A stretch of 64,000 nucleotides of DNA from Camarhynchus parvulus (taxonomy: Eukaryota; Chordata; Aves; Passeriformes; Thraupidae). Both the position numbers and the translations under genes were made by a program. The stretch is taken from the NCBI RefSeq assembly GCF_901933205.1, contig NW_022148622.1, forward strand, positions 55,733-119,732, read 5' to 3'. The notes below the pieces were generated by a model. It saw only the letters and a list, made by a program, of their open reading frames with translations, had not been told where the DNA came from and ran no database searches. Every line of letters starts with the position of its first letter. The first letter of the stretch is position 1. Shown one piece after another: positions 22,681 through 33,289 of this stretch.

Positions 22681-24228
22681 CCAAAAAAATCCCAATTTTT
22701 CACCCAAATTTGCCCAAAATCGCGGTTTTTGACCCAATTCTCACCGGCCCATCCAGGTGAGCTCAGACCTCTCAGGTGACCCCAAAAATCCCCCAAAAAA
22801 TCCCAAAAATCCCAAAAAAATTCACCAAAAAATGGCAAAAAAATCCAAAAAACCCCTAAAAAATCCCAATTTTTGCCCAAAATCGCCGTTTTTGGCCCCA
22901 ATTCTCACCGGCCCAGCCCAAGTGAGCTCAGAGCTCACAGGTGACCCCAAAAAATCCCAAAAAACCTCAAAAATCCCCAAAAATTCCCAAAAAAATGCAA
23001 AAAAAAAAAATCCCTAAAAACATTTCAAAAATTTTGGCCACAAAAATGGCAAAAACTCACAGGTGACCCTAAAAAATCCCCCAAAAATCCCAAAAATTCT
23101 TTCCCCAAAAATCCCCAAATTTCACCCAAATTTGCCCAAAATCGCCGTTTTTGACCCAAATCTCACCGGCCCAGCCCAAGGGAGCTCAGACCTCTCAGGG
23201 AAAACCCCCAAAACCGCAAAAAACCCCAAAAAACCCCAAAAATTCACCCCAAAAAATTCCCAAAAATCCCCAAAAAATTCACCCAAAAATGGCAAAAAAA
23301 CCCCTAAAAAATCCCAATTTTTCACCCAAATTTCGCCCAATTTTTGCCCAAAATCGCCGTTTTTGACCCAAACCTCACCAGCCCAGCCCAAGTGAGCTCA
23401 GACCTCTCAGGTGACCCCAAAAAACCCAAAAAAAATCCCCAAAAATTCACAAAAGATGGCAAAAAAAAGCAAAAACCCCTAAAAAATCCCAAATTTTCAC
23501 CCAATTTTTGCCCAAAATCGCCGTTTTTGGCCCCAATTCTCACCGGCCCAGCCCAGGCAGTAGCAGAGCTCACAGGTGAGCCCAAAAACCCCTAAAAAAA
23601 TTTTTTTAAAACCCCAAAAAATCGCCAAAAAATGGCAAAAAAAACCTAAAAATCCCAATTTTTCACCCAATTTTGCCCAAAATCGCCGTTTTTGGCCCCA
23701 ATTCTCACCGGCCCAGGCCAGGTAGTAGCAGAGCTCACAGGTGACCCCAAAAACCCCCAAAAATCCCAAAAAATCCCCAAAATTCCCCAAAAAATTCACA
23801 AAAGATGGCAAAAAAACCCTTAAAAATCCCAATTTTTCACCCAAATTTCACCCAAATTTGCCCAAAATCGCCGTTTTTGACCCAAATCTCACCGGCCCAG
23901 CCCAAGGGAGCTCAGACCTCCCAAAAACTGCCCCAAAAATGCCCCAAAAAATTCCAAAAATTCACCAAAAAAATCCCAAAAATTCACCCAAAAAATCCCA
24001 AATTTTGCCCAAATTTCACCCAAATTTGCCCAAAATCGCCGTTTTTGGCCCCAATTCTCACCGGCCCAGGCCAGGCAGTAGCAGAGCTCGCAGGTGACCC
24101 CAAAAACCCCCCAAAAAACCCCAAAATTCACCAAAAATTCACCAAAAATATCCCAAAAATTCACGCAAAAAATCCCAAATTTCACCCAAATTTGCCCAAA
24201 ATCGCCGTTTTTGGCCCCAGTTCTCACC
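22680..24228. repeat. About 170-bp tandem array carrying nine copies of an exon end
   Basis: Each unit contains CAAAATCGCCGTTTTTGGCC, TCTCACCGGCCCAG, then an exon-end-like CAGAGCTCACAGGTGA, then CCCCAAAAATCCC spacer. Copies start near 22741, 22905, 23161, 23375, 23541, 23707, 23889, 24059 and 24223. Early copies have GAGCTCAGACCTCTCAGG; later ones have GGTAGTAGCAGAGCTC, so the array has two subtypes. Confidence 0.85.
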
Positions 24229-24379
24229 GGCCCAGGCCAGGTAGTAGCAGAGCTCGCAGGTGAGCCCGGTGACCGCCGGCTCCGCCGCCTTGGCCGCGCT
24301 CAGGGGGGAGCCCAGAGCCGAGGGGAGCCCCAGGTCCGGACGGGGACGCGGGGAGGACGAAGAAACGGAGCAGCTGCAT
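24228..24379 (-). CDS. Unidentified 152-nt exon upstream of the SIPA1L3-like exons
   Basis: Non-repetitive GC-rich segment bordered on the minus strand by TTCCCCATTCCAG (acceptor) and GCCTGGGCCG-GTGAGAACTG (donor). One frame reads CSCSVSSSSPRPRPDLGL, then ends TGLTCELCYYLAWA; another starts with ATG as MQLLRFFVLPASPSG. Both are open throughout, so the frame cannot be decided. Its last roughly 40 nt with the donor are repeated in the array at 22.7-24.2 kb. It could be a SIPA1L3 exon of the poorly conserved middle region, but I do not recognise it. Confidence 0.45.
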
Positions 24380-24399
24380 CTGGAATGGGGAAAAAAAGC

Positions 24400-26510
24400 A
24401 CCCAAATGAACCCAAAATAGCCCCAAAATGCACCCAAAATAGCCCCAAAATTCACCCAAAACATCCCCAAAATTCACCCAAAATAGCCCCAAAATTCACC
24501 CAAAATAGCCCCAAAATTCACCCAAAATAGCCCCAAAAAACAAAATAGCCCCAAAATAGCCCCAAAATTCACCCAAAATAGCCCCCAAAATAGCCCCAAA
24601 ATTCACCCAAAATAGCCCCAAAATTCACCCAAAAATTCATCAATTTTAGCCCAAAAAATCCCCAAAATTCACCCCAAAAATAGCCCCAAAATTCCCCAAA
24701 AATCCCAAACCCCAAAAAACCCAAATTGCCCCAAAATATCCCCAAAGGAACCCTCAAAAATCCCCAAAATGAACCCAAAAATCCCCAAAAATCCCCAAAA
24801 ATCGAAAATTCCCAAAAAAGCCCCAAAATTCAGCCCAAAAAACCCCCAAAATCCCAAATTCCCCAAAATCCCAAAATTCCCCCAAAATCCCCAAAAATGC
24901 TCAAAAATCCCCCAAAAAAAAAAAAAAACCCAAAAATCCCAAAAACCCCAAAATTCAAAAAATCCCCAAAAAACTCCCCCCCAAAAATCCCCCAAAAAAA
25001 CCCAAAATTTCCCCCCAAAAAATCCCCCAAAAATTCCCAAAAACCCCAAATGCCCCCCAAAAAACCCCCAAACCAAATAAACCCCCAAAAATACCCAAAA
25101 AATTCCCAAAAACCCCAAAAAATCCCCCCCAAAAAATCCCCAAAACCAAAATTCACCCAAAAATTCATCAATTTTAGCCCAAAAAATCCCCAAAATTTCC
25201 CCAGAAAAATTCCCCAAAATTCCCCTAAAAATTCCCCAAAAATCTCCAAAAAATCCTTCAAAAAATCCCAAAATTCTCCCCAAAAAATCCCCCAAAGAAA
25301 TCCCAAGAAATCCCACAAAAAACCCCCAAATTCCCCCCAAAAATATCCTCAAATAAATCCTCAAAAAATCCCAAAAATCCACCCCAAAGAATCCCCCAAA
25401 AATCCCCAAAAAGCTCCCAAAAATCCCCCAACATCCCAAATCCCCAAAATCAAAAATCCCCACCCCAAAAAAATCCCCCAAAAAATCCCCAAAAAATCCC
25501 CAAAAATCCCAAAAGTTCCCCCAAAAAATCCCCCCAAAATCCCCCCAAAAAAATCCCCAAAAAATCCCAAAAAATTCCCAAAAAATCCCCAAATGTCCCC
25601 CCAAAAATCCCCCAAATCCCCCCAAATAAATCCCCCAAAAAATCCCCAAAAAATCCCCAAAAATCCCCCCAAATCCCCCCAAAGAAATCCCCAAAAATCG
25701 CCAAAAAAATCCCCAAAAATCCTCAAAAAATCCCCAAAATTCACCCAAAAATTCATCAATTTTAGCCCAAAAAATCCCCAAAATTTCCCCAGAAAAATGC
25801 CCAAAAAATCCCCAAATTGCCCTGAAATTTCCCCAAAGAAACCCTCAAAAAATCCCCAAAATGAACCCAAAAAATCCCCAAAAAATCCCCCAAAAAATCG
25901 AAAAATCCCAAAAAAAATCCCCAAAATTCTGCCCCAAAAAATCCCCCCCAAAAATCCCAAAAATCCCCCAAAAATCCCCAAAAAACCCCCAAAATTCCCC
26001 CCCAAAAAATCCAAAAAAATCCCCCAAAAATGCCCAAAAATCCCAAAAATCAAAAAAAAACCCCAAAAATCCCAAAAAAAATCCCCAAAAAATCCCAAAA
26101 TCCCAAAAATCCCCAAAAACTCCCCCCCAAAAATCCCCCCAAAAATCCCAAAATTTCCCCCCAAAAAATCCCCAAAAATTCCCCAAAAATCCCCAAATGT
26201 CCCCCCAAAAATCCCCCAAATCCCCCCAAAGAAATCCCCCAAAAATACCCAAAAAATCCCCAAAAATCCCCCAAATCCCCCCAAAGAAATCCCCAAAAAT
26301 CGCCAAAAAAAATCCCCAAAAAATCCTCCAAAAATCCCCAAAATTCACCCAAAAATTCCCCCAAAACATCCCAAAATTCCCCCCCAAAAATCCCCCAAAA
26401 ATACCAAAAATTCCCCCAAAAAATCCCCAAAAATCCCCCAAAAATACCAAAAAATCCCCAAAAAATCCCAAAAATTCCCAAAAATTCCCCCAAAAAACCC
26501 CAAACTCCCC
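24400..26510. repeat. CCCAAAATAGCCCCAAAATTCA and CCCCAAAAATCCC minisatellites
   Basis: 24.4-24.65 kb is an array of TTCACCCAAAATAGCCCCAA (22 bp). The rest is degenerate CCCCAAAAATCCC with three dispersed copies of a landmark ATTCATCAATTTTAGCCC (24.63, 25.16 and 25.75 kb), showing a module of about 0.55 kb. The 797-codon open frame across it is K/P/N/S-rich repeat translation. Confidence 0.8.
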
Positions 26511-28290
26511 ACGTGCGCCCCCCCCCCCCCTCCCCTCCCCCCTCCCCCACCCCCGGCCCCTCCCCCACCCCCGGCACCTCCGCGGCTTTCGCCGATTCTG
26601 TCCCAAAACGGCCCCGCGGGGAGGAGAAAAGGGTGGGGGAGGGGCGGGGGGCGGGGCTGGGGGCGGGGCCATGCGGAGGCCACGCCCACCATGAAAAAAT
26701 GCCCCAAATTCGCCCAAAATTGGCTCCAAATTCACTCAAAATTGGCTCAAAATTGGCCCAAAATTGGGATTTTTGTCACCCTGAGGGATCAAAATGCCCC
26801 AAAACCCCCGAAAATTCACCCAAAAAGCCCCAAAATCACCAAAAATTCACCTAAAAGCCCCAAAATCACCGAAAATTCACCCAAAATTCACCCAAATGCC
26901 CCAAATTTGCCCCAGGGGGGAGGGGGGCGGGGCTGGGGGCGGGGCCACGCTGAGGCCACGCCCACCATGAAAAAATGCCCCAAATTCGCCCAAAATTGGC
27001 TCCAAATTCACTCAAAATTCGCTCAAAATTGGGATTTTTGTCACCCTGAGGGACCAAAATGCCCCAAAACCATCAAAAATTCACCCAAAAAGCCCCAAAA
27101 TCACCCAAAATTCACCTAAAAACCGAAAATTTACCCAAATTTCCCCCAAATTTGCCCCGGGGGGGGGGGGGGGGGGCGGGGCCAATCTGAGGCCACGCCC
27201 ACCATGAAAAAAATGCCCCAAATTCGCCCAAAATTGGCTCCAAATTGGCCCAAAATTGGGATTTTTGTCACCCTGAGGGACCAAAATGCCCCAAAACCAC
27301 CAAAAATTCACCCAAAAAGCCCCAAAACCACTAAAAATTCACCTTAAAAGCCCCAAAATCACCGAAAATTCACCCAAAATTCACCCAAATTTGCCCCAGG
27401 GGGGAGGGGGGCGGGGCTGGGGGCGGGGCCAATCTGAGGCCACGCCCACCATGAAAAAATGCCCCAAATTCGCCCAAAATTGGCTCCAAATTGGCCCAAA
27501 ATTGGGATTTTTGTCACCCTGAGGGACCAAAATGCCCCGAAACCACCAAAAATTCACCCAAAAAGCCCCAAAACCACTAAAAATTCACCTTAAAAGCCCC
27601 AAAATCACCGAAAATTCACCCAAAATTCACCCAAATTTGCCCCAAATTTGCCCCAAGGGGGCGGGGCTGGGGGCGGGGCCAACGTGAGGCCACGCCCACC
27701 ATGAAAAAAATGCCCCAAATTCGCCCAAAATTGGCTCCAAATTGGCCCAAAATTGGGATTTTTGTCACCCTGAGGGCAAAATGCCAAAAAAAACAACTTT
27801 GACAGCCCAAAAAAATCCAAATTGCCCAAAATTGGGATTTTTGTCACCCTGAGGGACCAAAATGCCCCAAAACCACCAAAAATTCACCCAAAAAGCCCCA
27901 AAACCACTAAAAATTCACCTTAAAAGCCCCAAAATCATCCAAAATTCACCCAAAATTCACCCAAATTTGCCCCAAATTTGCCCCAAGGGGGCGGGGCTGG
28001 GGGCGGGGCCAATCTGAGGCCACGCCCACCATGGAAAAAATGCCCCAAATTGGCTCCAAATTGGCCCAAAATTGGGATTTTTGTCACCCTGAGGGACCAA
28101 AATGCCCCGAAACCACCAAAAATTCACCCAAAAAGCCCCAAAACCACCAAAAATTCACCTAAAAAGCCCCAAAATCACCGAAAATTCACCCAAATGCCCC
28201 AAATTTGCCCCAAATTTGCTCCGGGGGGAGGGGCGGGAGGAGGGGCCGGGGGCGGGGCCACGCGGAGGCCACGCCCACCATGAAAAAATG
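26510..28290. repeat. Array of 240-330 bp units with GC boxes and CCAAT
   Basis: Seven units, each with a G/C core (GGGGCGGGGCTGGGGGCGGG), then GGCCAATCTGAGGCCACG or GGCCACGCGGAGGCCACG, CCCACCATGAAAAAATGCCC, and an A-rich tail containing TTTTTGTCACCCTGAGGG. Cores lie near 26.66, 26.93, 27.18, 27.42, 27.67, 28.0 and 28.24 kb. The core resembles a promoter with GC boxes, CCAAT and CACCC elements. No exon follows any copy. Confidence 0.8.
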
Positions 28291-28499
28291 CCCCAAATTG
28301 GCTCCAAATTCACTCAAAATTGGGATTTTTGTCACCCTGAGAGGCTCCAAAATTGCCGAAAATCACCGAAATTTACCCCAAAAACCAAAATTCACAAAAA
28401 AAGTCACAAAAAAAGTCACAAAATTCACCAAACATTCATCCCAAAAAAGCCCCAAATTCGCCCCAAATTTGGATTTCTTTTTGCACCCTGGGATCCCCA

Positions 28500-28915
28500 A
28501 ATTCACCCGGAATTCCCCCAAAATTGGCATTTTTCCGAACTTTAGGAAAATATTTGGATTTTTAGAGGAACTGTCAAGAATGTTGGGGAAAATTCGTGAT
28601 TTTGAGGAATATTTTTTGGCAATTTCGGGAGCAATTTGGGAGAATTTTGGGGATTTTTCGAGGAATTTTGGGGGAATTTTGGTGGAATATTTTTGGGTTT
28701 CCAGGAAATTTTGTGAATTTGGGGCTTTTTAGAGGAATTTTGGGGATTTTTGAAGGGATTTGGGGAATTTTAGAGGCATTTTTGGCGAATTTCGGGGAAA
28801 TTTGGGGGTTTTTTTGGGTGATTTTGGGCTTTTTTGGACAAATTTTGGGATTTTTTGGGTGGAATTTTGAGGGTTTTTTTGGGAATTTTGGGATTTTTGG
28901 GGGGGTTCCCAGGAC
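28500..28915. repeat. G/T-rich degenerate repeat
   Basis: GGGGAATTTTGGGGATTTTT-like words; the strand composition is opposite to both neighbours. No gene seen. Confidence 0.7.
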
Positions 28916-29035
28916 GGGGGGTGGGGCGCCCCTTCCCCCGCCCCTCCCCCCACCCTCCTGACCCCTGAGGGGGGCGGGGCAGGGGTGGGAAGGTCGTTGG
29001 TGACGTCATCGATGACGTCACGACCTTGACATCCC
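28915..29035. promoter_or_regulatory. GC-rich island ending in a double-CRE palindrome
   Basis: GC boxes at 28.92-28.98 kb are followed at 29001-29020 by TGACGTCATCGATGACGTCA, a perfect 20-bp palindrome made of two consensus cAMP-response elements (TGACGTCA) around ATCGAT. It is flanked by AAGGTCG (28990-28996) and CGACCTT (29021-29027), which extend the symmetry with a short offset. A CREB/ATF-bound promoter is a reasonable inference, but no exon was recognised nearby. Confidence 0.5.
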
Positions 29036-30250
29036 TCCCCCACTCCAAAATCCCCTCAGGATCCCCAAAAATCCAACCAGGGACCCCAAAATTCGCTCGG
29101 GAACCCCAAAAATCCAACCAGGGACCCCAAAATCCCCTCAGGGACCCCAAAAATCCCTCAGGGACCCCAAAAATCCCCTCAGGGACCCCAAAAATCCAAC
29201 CCGGGATGTCCAAAATCCCCTCAGGAACCCCAAAATTCGCTCAAAACCCCAAAAATCCCCTCAGGGACCCCAAAATCCTCTCAGGGACCTCAAAAATCCA
29301 ACCCGGGACCCCAAAATCCCCTTAAGGACCCCAAAATCCCTCAGGGACCCCAAAAATCCAACCCGGGACCCCAAAATCCCCTTAAGGACCCCAAAAATCC
29401 AACCCGGGACGCCCAAAATCCTCTCGGGGACCCCAAAATCCCCTCAGGGACCCCCAAAATCAAACCCGGACACCAAAATCTCCTCAGGGACCCCCAAAAT
29501 CCCCTCAGGGACCCCAAAATCCCCTCAGGGACCCCCAAAATCAAACCCGGACACCAAAATCTCCTCAGGGACCCCAAAATCCCCTCAGGGACCCCAAAAA
29601 TCCTCTCAGGGACTCCAAAATTCGCTCGGGAACCCCAAAAATCCAACCTGGGACCCCCAAAATCCCCTCAGGGACCCCAAAAATCCAACCCGGGATGCCC
29701 AAAATCCTCTCAGGGACCCCAAAATCCCCTCAGGGACCCAAAAATCCTCTCAGGGACCCCAAAATTCGCTTGGGACCCCCAAAATCAAACCCGGGATACC
29801 AAAATCCCCTCAGGAGCCCCAAAAATCCGCTCAGGGACCCCAAAAATCCTCTCAGGGACCCCAAAATTCGCTCGGGAACCCAAAAATCCAACCCGGGACC
29901 CCAAAATCCCCTCAGGGACCCCAAAATTCACTCGGGACCGCCAAATCTCCTCAGGGACCCCAAAAATCCCTCAGGGACCCCAAAATTCGCTCGGGAACCC
30001 CAAAAATGCAACCTGGGACCCCCAAAATCCCCTCAGGAGCCCCAAAAATCCGCTCAGGGACCCCAAAAATCCAACCCGGGACCCCAAAATCCCCTCGGGG
30101 ACCCCCAAAATCCCTTCAGGAACCCCAAAATTCGCTCGGGACCCAAAAATCCACCCCGGGACCCCAAAATCCCCTCAGGGACCCCAAAATTCACTCAGGA
30201 ACTCCAAAAATCCAACCCGGGACCCCAAAATTCGCTCAGAAACCACAAAA
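29036..30250. repeat. 26-28 bp minisatellite (GGGACCCCAAAATCCCCTCA)
   Basis: Regular tandem units of GGGACCCCAAAATCCCCTCA and AAATCCAACCCGGGACCCC. No gene. Confidence 0.9.
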
Positions 30251-32405
30251 TCCCTCAGGGACCGCCGAATCCCCTCATGGACCCACCATGGATCCTCCCA
30301 CAGACCTCGTGGGGGGAGCCGGGACCCCCAAAACCCCTCAGGGACCCCCAAAACCCCTCAGGGACCCCCCCGATCTCCTCACAGACCCTTCAGGAGGATT
30401 CGGGACCTCCAAAATCCCCTCAGGGACCCCAAAAATCCCCTCGCGACCCCAAAAATCCGCTCGGAACCATAAAAATTCCCCCGGGACCCCCAAATCCCCT
30501 CATGGACCCACCATGGATCCTCCCACAGACCTCGTGGGGGGAGCCGGGACCCCCAAAACCCCTCAGGGACCCCCAAAACCCCTCAGGGACCCCCCCGATC
30601 TCCTCACAGACCCTTCGGGAGGATTTAGGACCCCCAAAACCCCTCAGAACCCCAAAAATCCCCCTCGGGACCCCAAAAATCCGCTCGGAACCATAAAAAT
30701 CCCCGGGACCCCCAAATCCCCTCATGGACCCACCATGGATCCTCCCACAGACCTCGTGGGGGGAGCCGGGACCCCCAAAACCCCTCAGGGACTCCCCCGA
30801 TCTCCTCACAGACCCTTCGGGAGGATTTGGGACCCCCAAAATCCCCTCAGGGACCCCAAAAATCCCCTCAGGGACACCCAAAATCCGCTCGGAACCATAA
30901 AAATTCCCCGGGACCCCCAAATCCCCTCACGGACCCACCATGGATCCTCCCACAGACCTCGTGGGGGGAGCCGGGACCCCCAAAACCCCTCAGGGACCCC
31001 CAAAACCCCTCAGGGACCCCCCCGATCTCCTCACAGACCCTTCGGAAGGATTTAGGACCCCCAAAACCCCTCAGAACCCCAAAAATCCCCTCGGGACCCC
31101 AAAAATCCGCTCGGAACCATAAAAATTCCCCGGGACCCCCAAATCCCCTCATGGACCCACCATGGATCCTCCCACAGACCTCGTGGGGGGAGCCGGGACC
31201 CCCAAAACCCCTCAGGGACCCCCGATCTCCTCACAGACCCTTCGAGAGGATTTAGGACCCCCAAAATCCTCTCAGGGACCCCAAAAATCCCCTCAGGGAC
31301 CCCCAAAATCCGCTCGGAACCATAAAAATTCCCCGGGACCCCCAAATCCCCTCATGGACCCACCATGGATCCTCCCACAGACCTCGTGGGGGGAGCCGGG
31401 ACCCCCAAAACCCCTCAGGGACCGCCCCGATCTCCTCACAGACCCTTCGGGAGGATTTGGGACCCCCAAAATCCCCTCAGGGACCCCAAAAATCCCCTCA
31501 GGACCCCAAAAATCCGCTCGGAACCATAAAAATTCCCCCGGGACCCCCAAATCCCGTCATGGACCCACCATGGATCCTCCCACAAACCTCGTGGGGGGAG
31601 CCGGGACCCCCAAAACCCCTCAGGGACCCCCAAAACCCCTCAGGGAGCCCCCCGATCTCCTCACAGACCCTTCGGGAGGATTTGGGACCCCCAAAATCCC
31701 CTCAGAGACCCCAAAAATCCCCTCGCGACCCCAAAAATCCGCTCGGAACCATAAAAATTCCCCCGGGACCCCCAAATCCCCTCATGGACCCACCATGGAT
31801 CCTCCCACAGACCTCGTGGGGGGAGCCGGGACCCCCAAAACCCCTTAGGGACCCCCAAAACCCCTCCGGGACCCCCCCGATCTCCTCACAGACCCTTCGG
31901 GAGGATTTAGGACCCCCAAAACCCCTCAGAGACCCCAAAAATCCCCTCGGGACCCCAAAAATCCGCTCGGAACCATAAAAATTCCCCGGGACCCCCAAAT
32001 CCCTCATGGACCCACCATGGATCCTCCCACAGACCTCGTGGGGGGAGCCGGGACCCCCAAAACCCCTCAGGGACTCCCCCGATCTCCTCACAGACCCTTC
32101 GGGAGGATTTGGGACCCCCAAAATCCCCTCAGGGACCCCAAAAATCCCCTCGGGACCCCCAAAATCCGCTCGGAACCATAAAAATTCCCCGGGACCCCCC
32201 AAATCCCGTCATGGACCCACCATGGATCCTCCCACAAACCTCGTGGGGGGAGCCGGGACCCCCAAAACCCCTCAGGGACCCCCAAAACCCCTCAGGGAGC
32301 CCCCCGATCTCCTCACAGACGCTTCGGGAGGATTTGGCACCCCCAAAATCCCCTCAGGGACCCCAAAAATCCCCTCAGGACCCCCAAAATCCGCTCGGGA
32401 CCCCC
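30250..32405. repeat. About 200-230 bp higher-order repeat, ten units
   Basis: Each unit has CATGGACCCACCATGGATCC, TCCCACAGACCTCGTGGGGG, CCGATCTCCTCACAGACCC and GCTCGGAACCATAAAAATTC, plus several inner GGGACCCCCAAAACCCCTCA repeats. Units are highly similar, suggesting recent expansion. No exon recognised within the unit. Confidence 0.9.
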
Positions 32406-32429
32406 CCCAAAATCCCCCCCCCCCTTTCC

Positions 32430-32600
32430 ACCACCTTGGGGGGGTTCCGGGAAGTTCCCGCGCGTGGTGTGGCCACTCCTCTGGCCACGCCCCCGTGGGG
32501 CGGGGTTTATGTAAATGAGGGGGCTGGGTGGTTACAGCGCCCTCTGGCGGCGCCCGCCGGGATCGCGCATGCGCGGTGGGAACGGACCCGAAATGTCCCA
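32430..32600. promoter_or_regulatory. CpG island-like segment with NRF1 and CTCF-type sites
   Basis: Unique GC-rich segment between two arrays. Visible motifs are TTCCGGGAA (32445-32453, STAT/ETS-like), CCACGCCCC and GGGGCGGGG boxes, ATGTAAAT (32509-32516, octamer-like), AGCGCCCTCTGGCGGC (about 32536-32551, close to the CTCF consensus) and GCGCATGCGC (32565-32574, the NRF1 palindrome). This combination is typical of a housekeeping promoter and/or insulator. No first exon could be assigned. Confidence 0.5.
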
Positions 32601-33135
32601 AAAATGCCCCAAAATGTCCCCAAAATGTCCCCAAAATGTCCCCAAAATGGACCTAAAAGGCACCAAATGGCCCCAAAATGTCTCCAGATGTCCCGAAAAA
32701 GCCCCAAAATTTCCCCCAAGAAACCAAAAATTTCCCCCCAAAAAAGTCCCCAAAATGTCCCAAAATTCCCCCCAAAAGTCCCCAAAATTCCCCCAAATGT
32801 CCCCAAATTGTCCCAAAATTTCCCCAAATTTTCTTAAATGGCCTCAAAAAGTACTAAAATGGCCCCAAAAAGCCCCAAAATTTCCAGAAATGGACCCAAA
32901 ATATCCCCACAAAATCCCAAAAAACCCAAAAATTGCCTCAAAAAATCCCAAAATTTGCCCCCCAAAATTTTCCTAAATTTGCTGAAATGGCCCCAAAATT
33001 TTCCTCAATGTCGCCAAAAAGTCCCAAAAACTCCAAAATTGTCCCTAAATGTCCCAAAAAAACCCCAAATTTGCCCCTAAAAGCCCCAAAATGTCCCTAA
33101 AAAACCCAAAATTTGCCCCAAAATGTCCCAAATTC
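32590..33135. repeat. CCCCAAAATGTCC minisatellite
   Basis: Tandem AAAATGTCCCC and CCCAAAATGGCCCC words. No gene seen. Confidence 0.8.
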
Positions 33136-33173
33136 CCCAAATTTTGGGGTCCCCTCCCCCCCCCGGGGCTCAC

Positions 33174-33208
33174 CTGGAGCAATTCGGGGTCCCCGAAAGT
33201 TGAGAATT
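33174..33208 (-). other. Possible 35-nt micro-exon
   Basis: Minus-strand segment with a good donor (CTCCAG-GTGAGCCC) and a weak acceptor (ATTTTGAG). Frames read EFSTFGDPELLQ or NSQLSGTPNCSR; no family recognised. Reported only because the donor is strong and the segment is not repetitive. Confidence 0.2.
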
Positions 33209-33289
33209 CTCAAAATGACCCAAAATGGCCCAAAATGGCCCCAAAATGGCCCCGAGGGGCAAAGTCCGGCCGGGGGGGGGAGGGGAAAT

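Noticed and set aside
24726..27119. 797-codon plus-strand open frame
   Set aside because: Pure repeat translation; the arrays lack stop codons in several frames. No start context or domain.
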